DNA from: Exophiala sp. HKRS030
Lineage: Eukaryota > Ascomycota > Eurotiomycetes > Chaetothyriales > Herpotrichiellaceae
Reading direction: 5' to 3'
DNA: 64,000 nucleotides
NCBI GenBank assembly: GCA_023897205.1
Contig: JAHWDD010000003.1
Span: 2,669,665-2,733,664 of the forward strand
Shown here one piece after another: positions 12,342 through 23,504 of this stretch. Position 1 is the stretch's first letter. Each line of letters opens with the position of its first letter. Below the pieces are notes generated by a model. It ran no database searches, had not been told where the DNA came from, and saw nothing but the letters and a program-made list of their open reading frames with translations. Position numbers and translations under genes: made by a program.

Positions 12342-14096
12342 ATGGCTTGGACGCAAGTGTTCAACGCTTATCTGCTCGGGTTTTAGTGAGCCTTTCGTAC
12401 CTCCCTCCTGTATCTGCCAATTGGAGGTACAAGTCACGACCAGATTTGGCTCCTCCAACATTGAATATAACCATTCCAGCAACAAAAGAAGTTGAGAAGG
12501 GATATCTTTTTGTTGCTCCATTCTCTGGATACCCTGAAGGCACTCATCACGGCCCATCACAAGCTGCGCCGTACATATTTACTGACTCTGGTGATCTTGT
12601 CTGGTCTGGCTTTACTTATTTTTCCATATGGGCGACGAATTTCCAAGCCGCACGATATAGAGGCCAAGATATTCTCTTCAGCTTCGAAGGCAGTCACAAT
12701 GCCGCGTATGGCCATGGCCACGGTCACACGACATTTCTCGACCAACACTATGAGACAATCCGTGAGCTCCGAGCTGGCAATCATCGTTTAACCGACAAGC
12801 ATGAATTTCACATCGTCAACGAAGAAACAGCATTGATACAGATTTACCATCCTGTACCTTACGATCTGACTCCATATGGTGGTAGCCAGGAGCAACAATG
12901 GATAGTTGACGCGAGATTTCAAGGTGATTCACTCTATATTTGATCACCGAATTATGTGCTGACTGTCTGGCAAGAGCTCGACATCGAGACTGGTGACGTT
13001 TTATTCGAATGGAGTAGCCTGGACCATGTCGACCCCTCAGGTACGTAAAACCTGCTTGATAACATTTACAGGTGCTGACGGTCACCACAGAGGGCTACCT
13101 ACCTTTGAACCCAGGCCAAGCTGGTGCTGGGTACAACAGCTCGGACGCATGGGATTATTTCCACATCAATTCAGTCGACAAGGACGACCAAGGAAACTAT
13201 CTAATCTCGGCCCGTGACGCCAATGCCGTCTACAAGATCGACGGAACCACGGGCAAGATTATCTGGCAGCTCTCGGGAAAATCGACAAGTTTCAAGCTCG
13301 GCGAACAGGTAGAGTTTGCATTCCAACACCACGCACGCTTCCTATCTCGCAGCGAGGACGGCACCAAGGAGACCATCAGCCTATATGACAATTCCGCCCA
13401 CGGCACGGAGAACGGACATGGCCACGAAGTGCATTTCTACAACATCTCGCGCGGTAAAATTATCCAAGTCGACACTGAGAAATGGGAGGCGACAATCGTC
13501 CAAGCCTTCCACCCACCAGACAATCTCCTCTCCAAATCCCAAGGCTCGACCCAAGTCCTGCCCAACGGCAACGTCTTGGTCAACTGGGGCTCTTCAGGCG
13601 CCATCACCGAGTTCAAATCCGACGGCCAGCCCATTTTCCACGCCTACCTCGACTCAGACTATCTTGGCATCGGCGTCGAAAACTACCGTGGCTTCCGCTA
13701 CAACTGGACGGGTGTGCCGAACGAAGCACCCGCCATCGTCGCCCTAGAAGATCGCGACTCGACCACCACGACGGTCTACGTGTCGTGGAACGGCGACACC
13801 AGGACCAAATCATGGCGTTTCTTCGAGACATACCGCGGCAAACGCGTCGCGCTCGGCGACGTCGAGCGATCGAGCTTCGAGACCGCCTTGACCGTCGATC
13901 GCGTCGGGCTCAAGAACTTGCAGGCCCAGGCCATCAGTGCCGAGGGCCGCGTCTTGGTCGACACGTCGGTCGTCAAGCCCGAGATTGCCGTCCATGAGTA
14001 CACCAAGAGCACTTCCGGGGTGGAAAGGACAAGGTCGACAAACACTGCACGTCTACTTGGTTGCAGCTGCTGCGCCAGCAGAAGATCTTCCGATGA
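12342..14096 (+). CDS. Secreted arylsulfotransferase (ASST family), two frame breaks
   Basis: Fungal members of the ASST family (Arylsulfotran_2 type) form a beta-propeller related to bacterial aryl-sulfate sulfotransferases, which move sulfate between phenols. Exons are 12342-12923, 12975-13040 and 13091-14096. Recognisable parts are GPSQAAPYIFTDSGDLVW, HGHGHTTFLD, WIVDARFQ-ELDIETGDVLFEW, the SLDHVDPS segment, DYFHINSVDKDDQGNYLIS, FQHHARFL and the STQVLPNGNVLVNWG repeat. The ATG at 12342 starts a signal peptide (MAWTQVFNAYLL) whose second half (VLVSLSYLPPVSA) is one frame off; one missing base near GGG 12378-12380 explains it. A second one-base loss near 14005-14015 would give a better C-terminus by codon use, ending at 14096; without it the frame ends at 14127. 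With both, 551 residues. The apparent stop at 12941 lies inside an intron with a CTGAC branch site. Substrate unknown. Confidence 0.78.
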
Positions 14097-14623
14097 ACGG
14101 GCCAAGCCGCCTCATCACCGTGGCTAGTGAGGCGTGTCTGGGACAGTAACGATAACCCGACAACCGTCCTCTGACTTCCACCGGTCGCGCCCGTCAGGGT
14201 CAAAGACGAGAAAAATCAGAATCAACGAGTAATGACGCATGGCGAGATGTCTAGCGTTGAGTGTTTAGTTCTATACCTGCAACTCTAGCATGGCAGGGAG
14301 ATAGCATGATTCCTAGATGTGAAGCAATAAGCACGATTTAGTTATGGGGAGAAATGTGCGCTTCGCTTGTGATAATCGTTTATCGCCAAGTTTGCCATAT
14401 CCTGCTCTTTCATGCGCTTGGAAGCTATGGCTGTCCCGATCTGTGGCCAGTTACTGTGACTAAGTACCTCGAAATACTGGAGGAGCCAAAGCAAGCCGTT
14501 TGCTCTTTGATTCCTGTTTCATTATGAACTTGGTTGTGAAAGATTCGCATTGAATGGTCTTATCATTTAGTCATTACTTGTACACATCGCTAATTGCCTT
14601 GTCTCCGGCGAGAACTAATTCGG
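14097..14623. other. Convergent 3' intergenic region
   Basis: This lies between the 3' ends of the sulfotransferase (+) and the unknown nuclear protein (-). I see no gene or structured element. Confidence 0.5.
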
Positions 14624-15970
14624 CTACTGGACATAGACTGTGATTTTTACATCACACCTGGCCTTTTTTCCTTCAGCCCAAATTGGAGCGGTTTCCACCT
14701 CGTCCATCAGGTTCTGGAAGCTATCCACCAGGCCATGCCTGATGATGATGTTGGCATCATCGTCCAGCCAGGGAAACCTCGCAACAGCGTAGGAGAATCT
14801 TCGGCCATTGAATTGCCAATCCCATGCTTTGATGATAGAGCCAACGAGCTGGTCAACGTCGCGACACTCTCTAAGTGGTACGGGTACTGATCCACCCTTG
14901 AAGCCATCTAGCCATACCTTCAATGTCGTTCTTTCGACACGAGACTGCTCAATGAGAGATGAGAATGAGAGCGATGATGCAGATCTTCGATGCGGTACAG
15001 GCTCGATAGCCACAGATCCAGTACTCTCTTTTGGCGTTGCACTTGTCTTTTTGCTTCTCTTCGCCCGTTCATTGCCAGTTGGAGCGGCTTTCCTCTTTGC
15101 TTTTGTCGGTGTCCCAGCACTTTCGAATTTACTGCTGAGTATTGCTTTAACCTGGTCTGCATTCGCAGTTCTTCCTTTAGACTTGAGTTGGTGCTGAATC
15201 TTGTCAAATTCAAAAGGGTTGGTTTGTTGAATCGTTCTGTTCCGAAGCTTGCGGGAAGGCACATCAGCCTCCGCCGCTTCTAGTTCTGCAACAGCAGGTG
15301 GGCTGTCCGCGATCGAACCCCTCTCTGTAGGTGTCCCAATCAGTGAACTTCGATCATTGGCATACTCGTGAAATGCTTGTTGACCTGTGTCAAGACGGTT
15401 GCGTGCCGAAGTCGGGCTATGGACATAATCACCATTGGGTTCGTCTTGTCCACCACCTAACTCATGGTCGGCTGCGACAGGAAGCAGTATTTCTGATGGC
15501 TTTCGACGAGATTTACCTTTCGTGAACCGTGTTCTGGGTGCTATTTTTGCATTCTGCTTGACCTTCGGGACAGGTTGCTTCTTTAGTTTTGGCGTTGGTG
15601 AATCTTCATATTCAGAATCGCTAAGTTCCCTAGGAAATGGCGCTGATGATGACGGTTCTTTCATGTCATGGGCATCAAAATCATCATCAAGTGTTTCGAA
15701 AGTGATGGGATGTTCGGACTTGAGTGATGTCTTCCTTCTTCGATTTACTGGTGGAACCATATTGTATTCTTTTTTGAAAGACACTGGTTCGAAGCCGGCG
15801 GATGCAAGGCTTATCGGGGTCATCAATTTCTCGGTGGTTGGGTAAAATTCTGGATCAGAATCAAAGCCTTGATTGACGTAAAGAACAGGGTCATGCTGGG
15901 ACGAAAGTAGTTGTCTTGAGGTAGTGAAGGCAGTAAGCCCTTGTGGTGACGATTCAGGCCGCGAAGCCAT
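14624..15970 (-). CDS. Conserved fungal nuclear protein of unknown role, 448 aa
   Basis: This is a single-exon gene. Residues 1 to about 330 are mostly disordered, with many basic clusters (KGKSRRKP, KAKRKAAP, RAKRSKK) typical of nuclear, DNA-associated proteins, and Ser-Pro/Thr-Pro sites suited to cell-cycle kinases. A short conserved-looking motif (RKLRNRTIQQTNPFEFDKI) sits near residue 240. The last 100 residues look folded: an LKVWLDGF strand, a CRDVDQLVGSIIKAWDW helix, then PWLDDDANIIIRHG and a final strand ending ARCDVKITVYVQ. I know proteins of this layout from fungal genomes only as uncharacterised. It may be a chromatin or chromosome-segregation factor, but nothing in the sequence proves that. 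Confidence 0.7.
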   Translation of the reverse strand: MASRPESSPQGLTAFTTSRQLLSSQHDPVLYVNQGFDSDPEFYPTTEKLMTPISLASAGFEPVSFKKEYNMVPPVNRRRKTSLKSEHPITFETLDDDFDAHDMKEPSSSAPFPRELSDSEYEDSPTPKLKKQPVPKVKQNAKIAPRTRFTKGKSRRKPSEILLPVAADHELGGGQDEPNGDYVHSPTSARNRLDTGQQAFHEYANDRSSLIGTPTERGSIADSPPAVAELEAAEADVPSRKLRNRTIQQTNPFEFDKIQHQLKSKGRTANADQVKAILSSKFESAGTPTKAKRKAAPTGNERAKRSKKTSATPKESTGSVAIEPVPHRRSASSLSFSSLIEQSRVERTTLKVWLDGFKGGSVPVPLRECRDVDQLVGSIIKAWDWQFNGRRFSYAVARFPWLDDDANIIIRHGLVDSFQNLMDEVETAPIWAEGKKARCDVKITVYVQ

Positions 15971-16210
15971 GAGGGATTGAGGCCGGCGGGTAGTGAAACA
16001 TTCAAGGCTTTCAAGCGATAAAGACTAGGCTGATAACTAAGCGCCATTTCATGTGTTTATTGATGTTTCAAATAGCGAAAAGTTGGAGGGCGACCGCAGA
16101 AGAGACCGTCACGGTTCACTTTGGCCCGTGAGGAATGAGCAGACAAACATCAGTAGCTCCTTCCCCTTTGTCGCCGCACAATCCTAAAACACAAAATTCA
16201 ACACGTGCAG

Positions 16211-16812
16211 TTACTTTTGAACTTCTGCTTCCCTCTTCTCTTGAAGCTTTTTCAATGGAGCAAGATCCAATGGCACTCTCTCTCCCAGCCAAGTTGCTCT
16301 TTGGCTGTGCGACCGCAACTCGTCCTCGTCGTCAGTATTTGGATGAAGCAGAGCAGACAATGGCCCTCGGTTGATGACCAACCAAGGTATGAAAGCTCCG
16401 AATTGTTCTGGAGTAAACAAATTGACCTCAAACATCGGTAGTGTATGAGGACCGATCGGCTTGTCCCAAAGACGATAGATTCTGTAATGCAGATCAGTGT
16501 TACATGGTTCGCATCCTGAAGATACTCAGAGTCCTACCGCAATTCGGGAAACTCGCGCCGAATCCTTTCTCTCAGCTCCTTGGCAAACTGGGCGTGCTCA
16601 GCGTTACCTGCATGGTAGTAGATATGGACATCGAAACCACCTCGTCGACCATTCGTGATACCACTGGTGAATTTCTGATATGCCTCGCTCTTGGTGCCGC
16701 TGTCAGGGTTTTTGAACGATTTTCCGTCTTCCGCCAACTCTTCTCCAAGTGGTTCGAGTCCTTCATAACCCTTCAATGGTGATGGGAAAGTATACAAGAA
16801 CGTGTCCGACAT
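16211..16812 (-). CDS. DOPA 4,5-dioxygenase family protein, 181 aa
   Basis: Members resemble the fungal DOPA extradiol dioxygenase that opens the catechol ring toward betalamic acid; most ascomycete members are untested. Two exons (16812-16538, 16481-16211) with a 56-nt intron give 181 residues, normal for the family. Seen in order: FDVHIYYHAGNAEHA (first His), an amphipathic helix (FAKELRERIRREFP), KPIGPHTLPMFEVN (second His), PWLVINRGPLSALLHPNTDD (third His) and WLGERVPLDL. These histidines are the ones expected to hold the iron. The C-terminus is a short charged helix. Its 5' neighbour on the same strand is Elp6, with no evident functional link. The family is clear; the substrate is not. 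Confidence 0.88.
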
Positions 16813-17370
16813 CTTTGAGGTTTGTGATCACTTTCAAGGACTCGGCAACTCTCAGGTTACAAAAGTTTTCGAGTCAAGGCTGCGTTCAATTCTACGAGTT
16901 ATATCAATTCTCGGTCGCTCAATTCGCTTCAAGTTTACCTTTGATGTTGACAAAGCCGACAATGTCAGAAGGCCCACGTATGGCATCATCCTCGTGTGCA
17001 AATTAGAAACAGCTGAGTTCCCGCGGAATCGTTCCGGGCTAGACGTGTCCTCTGTCAAACTCAATTACAAAGCGCTGGCGACGATATTGTCGTCAAGCAA
17101 ACAGCATTTTATGGATGGTGCACATCGGGTGTGTATTTACGAACACCTCATGAATGTCAGCCATTGAAGGGAAACCATCTACTTAAAGGCGTCGAAAGAC
17201 GCTGCCAGCTCTGGTCTCTCGACCTCGGCCCTGGCCTCTCTGCCCTCCTGGGTAAGCCCAGCGCGGTTTTGTCGAGGAACTATCACCTTCCCGTATGGTT
17301 ATTCCGGTACTATCTCTGAGGCCTGGTCGAGGTTGCTCAATTTCGCTGAGACGATAGTGATGTAGCATAC
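16813..17370. other. Intergenic between Elp6 and DOPA dioxygenase genes
   Basis: About 560 bp upstream of the dioxygenase start. No element stands out. Confidence 0.4.
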
Positions 17371-18707
17371 CTATTCTCCCCTAGCCCATATCCTCACCGA
17401 CCCATCCCCTTTTATCTGGTATAACCACTCTCCATCACTTAATTGCTCTTCTCTGTTCCGTCCATGATCACCACCATCTTCTTCCCAACCGCCTCCCTTA
17501 CTTACTCGCACAACCCCACTCACATCTTTCGCGCTTCCTGTATCCAGGCCTCTCAACTGCCAGACATATTGGCTTTGATGTGCAAGACTCGTGACAAGGT
17601 GGGCATGATTCGTCTCTAATGGGGTAACTGTGCTGTGCAGAAGTGGAGAGTCAGCCTGCACTGTGAGAATGATAGCAGATGAGCGACTACGCAATGTTGA
17701 GACGAGCTGGGGGAGAGACAGCGTTGTGATAGACGGCTGAGAGGCGAGGAGGAAATCGAGACCGTCAAGGATCACGACTGGTGGTGATGGCCGAGATGTT
17801 TCCGCCGACGTTGAACTCGACACGTTCTGTGGCCTTCGCACGTTCGCTATATCGCTCGTAGTTGAGCTCATACTCTTAGTCGCTACTTTAACGGCCGGCG
17901 ACGGTGCTGTGGTACTGGCCGCCTTGAGTACACCTTCTAAGACAGTCGCAACATCATCCAACGCAAGCGATCTAAACCTCGTCTGTGTGGTAAATCCTGC
18001 GCTTGTCGCTGGAGCTTCCGAAGCAATTGCGTGTATCAAACCATCGACGTAGAACAGTCTTCGTAGTTTCGTCAGCGTCGGAATATCGAGCCCCTAAATC
18101 AACCGGACCGAGAAATTAGCCTCTCGTTTCATGGATATGATCCCAGCCCGTGAAAAGAGAAAACCACAGCAACCCTCCAGCGATCTACCAGAATGCCCTT
18201 ATCCCTTTCCTCCAGGACATGAGCACCCATCTCATTGACGGTTCTCAATCCGTCAATGGACCACCACAGAACGTGATATCCGTTCACGCCCGATGAAAAC
18301 GATTAGGAAAAGACACAAGATAAGAACATGGATGCAAAAGCCACCAAACTCACCATTTTCCTACCCATGTCCGACCATGTGGCAAAGTCTCTCAAAAAGC
18401 TCACAAACACTACATTTCGCCGGCCATGCTCATTATCACTCCCGTGCCCAGCGGCATCGCTAGATGGGAGTGACGGTGTTGGCTTTGCACGCGCCTCGTC
18501 TCCTAGTCCGTGGATCGCAGCGTATGCGAACCGGAGCACAAGCCATGGCGAGGGTGTTGACAGTGTCAATGTGATCACGGTCTGTGGGTGGCGGTCGTGG
18601 TCATCATTGCGGTTGGGGTGTTCAATGCGCTGTGTTGGAGATAGAGATGGGAGGCTGACTTCGAGATATGGAATGAGTGAGGGGGGTAATGGGGCTGGAG
18701 AGGGCAT
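17371..18707 (-). CDS. ELP6: Elongator complex subunit 6, 358 aa
   Basis: Elp6 is one of three RecA-like subunits (Elp4-6) of the Elongator complex, which modifies wobble uridines in tRNA. Two exons (18707-18354 and 18093-17371) join in phase and give 358 residues. The first exon holds the N-terminal strands (LIPYLEVSLPSL, VITLTLSTPSPWLVLRFAY) and the FVSFLRDFATWSDMGRKM segment; the second begins GLDIPTLTKLRRLFYVDGL and has the Walker-B-like strand VVILDGLDFLLA. No Walker A motif is present, as is usual for Elp6. The intron is 260 nt, long for this window, but donor (GTGAGT) and acceptor are good. The protein ends SVRIWARGE. The call rests on overall layout and the ILDGLDFLL segment. Confidence 0.75.
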
Positions 18708-20086
18708 TTCATCCGATATCAGATCTGTAATCCGGGCTTTACATGTATGGACACATAGGGTAGCCGATGTTGTTCTTGTTGAGTTTGATTTTACGGGCGA
18801 GGAAAATATGAAGATGTCTCTTCATCACTCGGAGAACGGTAGAAGTGATTTTTATATTGTTCTTTTGCTATTACTAGTCCTGGTTCAGTTATTCTTGAAC
18901 AAATGTTCGAACGGCGACATTGAACTTCTATCTCGCCCACTTGCGATCACACGGCTAAAATTGAGTTCTGATCATGATTATTTCACAAGCTCAGTCGACG
19001 TTACATGTTTTTACGTTTGGCCAGCAGGAGGGCCGGGCGGCCGTTCGAAGATCTACATCTTGTGGTTGTCATTTCCATGTTCGGGACGAATTTCACAGTG
19101 GGCCAGGGACGAAAAAGCCCACAATGGACATGCCTTTCTCAAGTTTTGCAGCCTTGTATATTTTCTGATGCATAGTATGGCTCGGTGCAGAATCTCAATC
19201 TCATTTGGTGAAACCCTCCACCGACAAAGGCCCACAAGCCATCGCGAGAAATTTGAACTTGGCCACATTCAGAGTTGCCGCTCGAACTTGATTCGGTCTA
19301 TTGACTCGCATTCGTTCCAGGTCGGGTTCCACCGCCATCGCCATCCGAATCATAGAAGACCTCGTCCGTCAGAATTCTGCTCCGTACCAATCGCCCTGGC
19401 GGCATTGTACACCTCCCAATAATTTCAGCTTTTCAACACACAATCAACACCATTGCTTATGCTTTTGAGGGTCCTCGGGAGCCTTTGGGTGCGCCAGACT
19501 GGAAACCGTTCGAGAATTTACTGCAGAGAAAAAAGGTAGATGTCAGCATCGAATCGCGTTATCGTCAGGAAGATCTGTTTCAGATTGAGGAGCCCGCCCG
19601 TTGCATTACAACCAGAGGTGGATTTAGACCACACAATCGACCTTCTCTTCTTGAAATGGAAAACGCAAGTCCTTATGCCGGTGATAATTTGCAAACTGGA
19701 TTGGCCTTACCGTGCAACGCTCTTCAACGACCTCAGGCGGCCAGTACCAGTTGTCTTACGTCTCTTGGCCTTCTCGCTCCATTCGTACTTTCGGATCTTA
19801 GCAGCGGGATACTATATCGCACAAGGTTCAAGTCAGTCGGCAATGTTCGCAGATTTTGATTTGGAGCTCGGATATGCTCATGGACGCAGTAGGAAGGGGG
19901 AATGGGTTTGTTCGTACTCCGCAGTTTGCGCAAGTGTGCTTCTGGATATGTAGACTTCGTCGACCGCATCTGCAGAAAGAAATGATTTAGCCAGGGTTTC
20001 CAGTGACGAAAATGTTCCAGAAGAGAGTAACGAACCTCCGGCAGAGAGTGTGAGTCTTGTTGTGCCCTATTCAACCACCAACACGG
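18708..20086. other. Intergenic, no gene supported
   Basis: Overlapping ORFs around 19485-19953 (+) and 19733-20074 (-) show no family motif or consistent splice structure. A spliced gene near 19.5-19.9 kb cannot be excluded: fragments such as ALQPEVDLDHTIDLLFLKW look protein-like. Confidence 0.4.
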
Positions 20087-20452
20087 TTAGAAACTCGATT
20101 CGAATCCTTCGTCTGTGAAAAAGCGCAGCCCGGTGGGATCATACTCTTTCCGAAAGAACTGGTTCCCTTCGTCATCTTGCCTGACTAGATTGTCGAACGC
20201 TTCTGGCGGTGTTGTTAGTGTTGACCGGGAAGTTGCGAGAGGAAGATGGCATACAGAGATGTTGTGTTGGGTGGGAGAGCGGCGTCGTGGTGTTCTTTCG
20301 ACAGACGTGGGAAAGTCTTGGGCCAAGTGCAACCGCAGTGTGCGGGCGCCAAGACTTGGAAATTCCATTCGCAAAATCTTGGCATCGACTGATTCACGTG
20401 ACAAGGCTATCTCTTCTCTCTTGCGCCGGCTCTGATTGGGCAGCCAGGGCAT
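20087..20452 (-). CDS. Hypothetical protein, 121 aa
   Basis: An ORF with a basic N-terminal half and a more protein-like C-terminus (TPPEAFDNLVRQDDEGNQFF, then RKEYDPTGLRFFTDEGFE). No domain is recognised and no introns are evident. It is on the same strand as the GH16 gene, 150 bp beyond that gene's 3' end. It may be a real small gene, or the last exon of one that starts upstream. Confidence 0.3.
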   Translation of the reverse strand: MPWLPNQSRRKREEIALSRESVDAKILRMEFPSLGARTLRLHLAQDFPTSVERTPRRRSPTQHNISVCHLPLATSRSTLTTPPEAFDNLVRQDDEGNQFFRKEYDPTGLRFFTDEGFESSF

Positions 20453-20602
20453 TTTTAGACAGCCTTGTGACCTTCCACAAGCAGGTTATTTGGTGCACAT
20501 TCCAGAACCGGCCGAGCACATCTTCACTGGAATCACTGTTGGCCTTTGATGGAAAGACAAAGTATCATTGTTCTACAACTCAAGTACCTACATTGAGCAC
20601 AT

Positions 20603-22755
20603 TCATATCTTCAGAACCCTTCTGATCCTCCTAACCCATCGGAGAATCCAATGTCCTTGATTCGACAATGCTCCAGACGAAGTCGTTGATGTCAATGCGC
20701 CAGTCGCATCTGCATAATTCGTCATCATGCAATTACAAGCACTACTCAACCTAGTAGCATTCTTCTCACACGCGTCGAGATAAGTCGGAGCTGGCGCGGT
20801 ATTGGCGGGTGTGGCCATGAATCCAGTGCACCATGACCAAGCTAGATTTGTCGTTGAAAATCTCGGGTCCAGCATATTGCGCAGGCAAACATCTTCATTG
20901 CAGGTGAGTTTACCGGTTGTGTTTGGTGGTGTGGTCGGTTGGACAGCGTTCGACTTGGACGAATTGGTAGAGTTCGAAGAGCTTGTCGTTGATGGAACCG
21001 TTGATGCGCTTGAGATTGGTTGTGCGCTCGAAGTCGCTGAGGTGGTGATATTGCTTCCACTTGAAGTGCTTGTGGTTGCCGCTTGTCCGTTGCCATTGGA
21101 TGAAATTGTTGAATTAGTCCAGATGGACGAATTGCTCTTCGACGAATTTGAGTACGATGTCGAATTGTATGCAAAGGTTAGTGGAATGCCACTATCATGT
21201 GTCGCGTTGGAAGATGCTGTCGTATTCGGGAAGACTGGAGGACTTGTAGTGGTAGTCATTGAATGGGTGGTGAAATTTGTCAGCGAAGAGCTGTTCGTTG
21301 TGGGCGAAAAAGATGTGCTGTTCTGCTGGATATTGCCGGTTTGTGATGAGTTGGAGAAGGTGCTGATACTGGGAGTGTTGATCTGCTGACCAATTTGCAA
21401 ATTATTCCAATCAATATTGGGGTTGGCTTTGTGCAAGTCAGCAGAACTGCAACCTAGCTTCTGGGCAATTATATCAAAACGATCTCCAGCGAGGACTTGA
21501 TATGTCGATGCACTTGGATTAGACGCGGTTGATGTTGTTGTGCTATTAGGGAAGAGGGCTGAAGTCCCATTTTGACTAACGGTCATCGACAAGCTGGTTG
21601 TGGAATTGGATGCTGTAGAGGACTGAGAAGAAGTTGCACTTGTGGAGGGACTGCTGGTAGTACCTTGGCTTGTAGAAGTACTAGAGGAGGGACAAGTACC
21701 GCCAGGAACCTTCACTACCTGTCCGATCCAGAGACCACCCCAGTTCGTACCTGGATTTGCGGCTTTCAGCGTCTCGAAGTTCATCTTCAGCGATTTGGCA
21801 ATCTTGTAGCCATCGTCTCCCGCAACTACAGTGTAATTGCAGGGGAGAATAACGGCGTCATTCGAACATTCCACGGATTTCCAGCTGCCATCAAAAGGGC
21901 TCGGATATTTCCAGCTTTTACACGCTTTTGGAGTGGTGATTTTGACGGATTTGACATAGGCGCTGAACGGAGCCTCTTCGAACTTTGTATATCCGCCTGC
22001 CCAGTAGACGGTGCCAGGATACCCATCGGGATCTCCAGCACACCAGACGCCAAGATGGAGTCGAGCTGGTGTCTGGGGATACTGCCAATCACCAGTTGTA
22101 GTGCCGTTGTTGCGTAGGGTTCTGACGATCTTTCCATCAATGGACCATGACAATGCTTCTGCGGTCCAATCATAGGCATACGTATGAAACTTTGTTTGAG
22201 GCGAATCGACAATTTCCTCAGTCCCACGACCATAGTTTCCTGTAATGCCTTTGCCGAAGAAATTGGTTTGGACCTTGCCAGTCTTGTTTCCGAAGTTGTT
22301 GCCAGACCATTCCCAATCGATTTCGTCTCCATCGTCACCCATCAGCACAGCTCCAGTGATAATACCTGAACCAGGAGCTGCTTTCAGAACCACTTCGACT
22401 CGACCGTACAAAAAGTAGAAATTAGTCCATATGTAGGGCGCGTCATAGCGTTTTGCAAAAGTAAAGGTGGCTCCATCGGGAGCACCATATGTGACAGTGG
22501 CGTGGTCAGCCAGGACCCAGTCTGAAGGTGTGGTAGACTGTCGAGTAAAGTCTACACCGTAAGAAGTGGAATCCAAACCAGGTACTGGTGGACAAGCGGC
22601 TAAGAGCAATGGTTAGCGACAACATTGACCACAGAGGATATTCTAGACAAACCATGCAATGGATCACACGTTGCCCCATTCACTGAGGCATTTGCGAAAT
22701 GCATAAACCTGCATAGGATGGCCAAAAGCGCCGCAAGGCGCGGTTGAGGTTTCAT
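20603..22755 (-). CDS. Secreted GH16 (Crh-type) transglycosylase with two LysM domains, 699 aa
   Basis: Crh enzymes link chitin to beta-glucan in the fungal wall. Exons 22755-22653 and 22599-20603 give 699 residues. Residues 1-23 are a signal peptide. The GH16 domain (about 35-260) has the conserved CPPVPG start and the catalytic ExDxE motif in DEIDWEW at about residues 126-132. Two LysM chitin-binding modules follow: about 290-334 (YTVVAGDDGYKIAKSLKMNF) and about 401-444 (YQVLAGDRFDIIAQKLGCSS). Ser/Thr/Asn-rich linkers lie between and after them and would be heavily glycosylated. A Cys-rich C-terminal segment (CNEDVCLRNMLDP, then CEKNATRLSSACNCMM) resembles small repeats of other fungal wall proteins. 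The extreme end is basic (RWVRRIRRVLKI) and is not a normal GPI signal. The adjacent gene on the same strand is another secreted Ser/Thr-rich protein. Confidence 0.88.
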
Positions 22756-23504
22756 TCTGAAGATTCACACAGTAACAGAGGGTGTTATCGACGACGAGCA
22801 TCAAGAAGTTAAGCAAATACAAGTAGGTGTGCACGAACATAGCGAGAGAGGTAAATATCATGTCCGCGAACAGACAAAGAATCTTCATGATGCCTGACCA
22901 TCTCACTGAAGAGCTTCGAACAAAGGAATAACAAAAAGAGAACTCAGGTCGAACTCATCTTGAAGCGGTGCGAATGACGCTGCATGGTGAAGCCGTTTGC
23001 AGACATGCCAAAAACTCGGTGTCGCAAGTCTGTTTAGCTATTCTTACCTGAGATATTGGAGGAGCATGCATATCGGTGACATTCCAGTCGATGCTGCAGC
23101 TTATGACGGAAACAGACTAATGCTATCCCGTTCGAGCCATGTGTGTGTGCCTGTATGTCGTTTTGTATTTCCAAGCAACGAAAAGGAGTTCAAGGCCATC
23201 TCTGTAAAAAAAAGAAGACAGATTTGGGTTTCGAGCGGCAAGCGAAAGTTGAAGTCTATTGGGAATCGGGATTTTTCATCCTGACCGGAGTTTATAAGCG
23301 AAATTCTAAATTATGTCCGAAACTCTCGTGCCTACATCAGTTCTACCATCAATCCATATGAATTTGCTTCTAGCCTCTTACACAGCATAGTGGTGCTGAG
23401 AAACTGTGTTGAAAACATGCATCTTCAGCTGAAATTACACAACAGAACTTTATCAGATCCAAAAGGCTCGTTCGATCAATTGTTTAGCCACATTATCCTC
23501 AAAA
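22756..23504. other. Intergenic, promoter of the GH16 gene
   Basis: About 750 bp with no gene recognised. It is bounded by the 3' end of the next secreted-protein gene. Confidence 0.4.

Noticed and set aside
12924..12974. Premature stop (TGA at 12941) in the sulfotransferase
   Set aside because: It lies in a 51-nt intron with good splice sites; removing it restores the conserved FQELDIETGDVLFEW.
18328..19422. A 364-codon open frame on the + strand
   Set aside because: It runs antisense to ELP6 exon 1 and on into non-coding DNA, has no domain, and the minus-strand frame is clearly the conserved one.
20802..21389. A 195-codon open frame on the + strand inside the GH16 gene
   Set aside because: It is the antisense of the Ser/Thr-rich linkers, which makes a Val/Glu/Leu-rich shadow frame.
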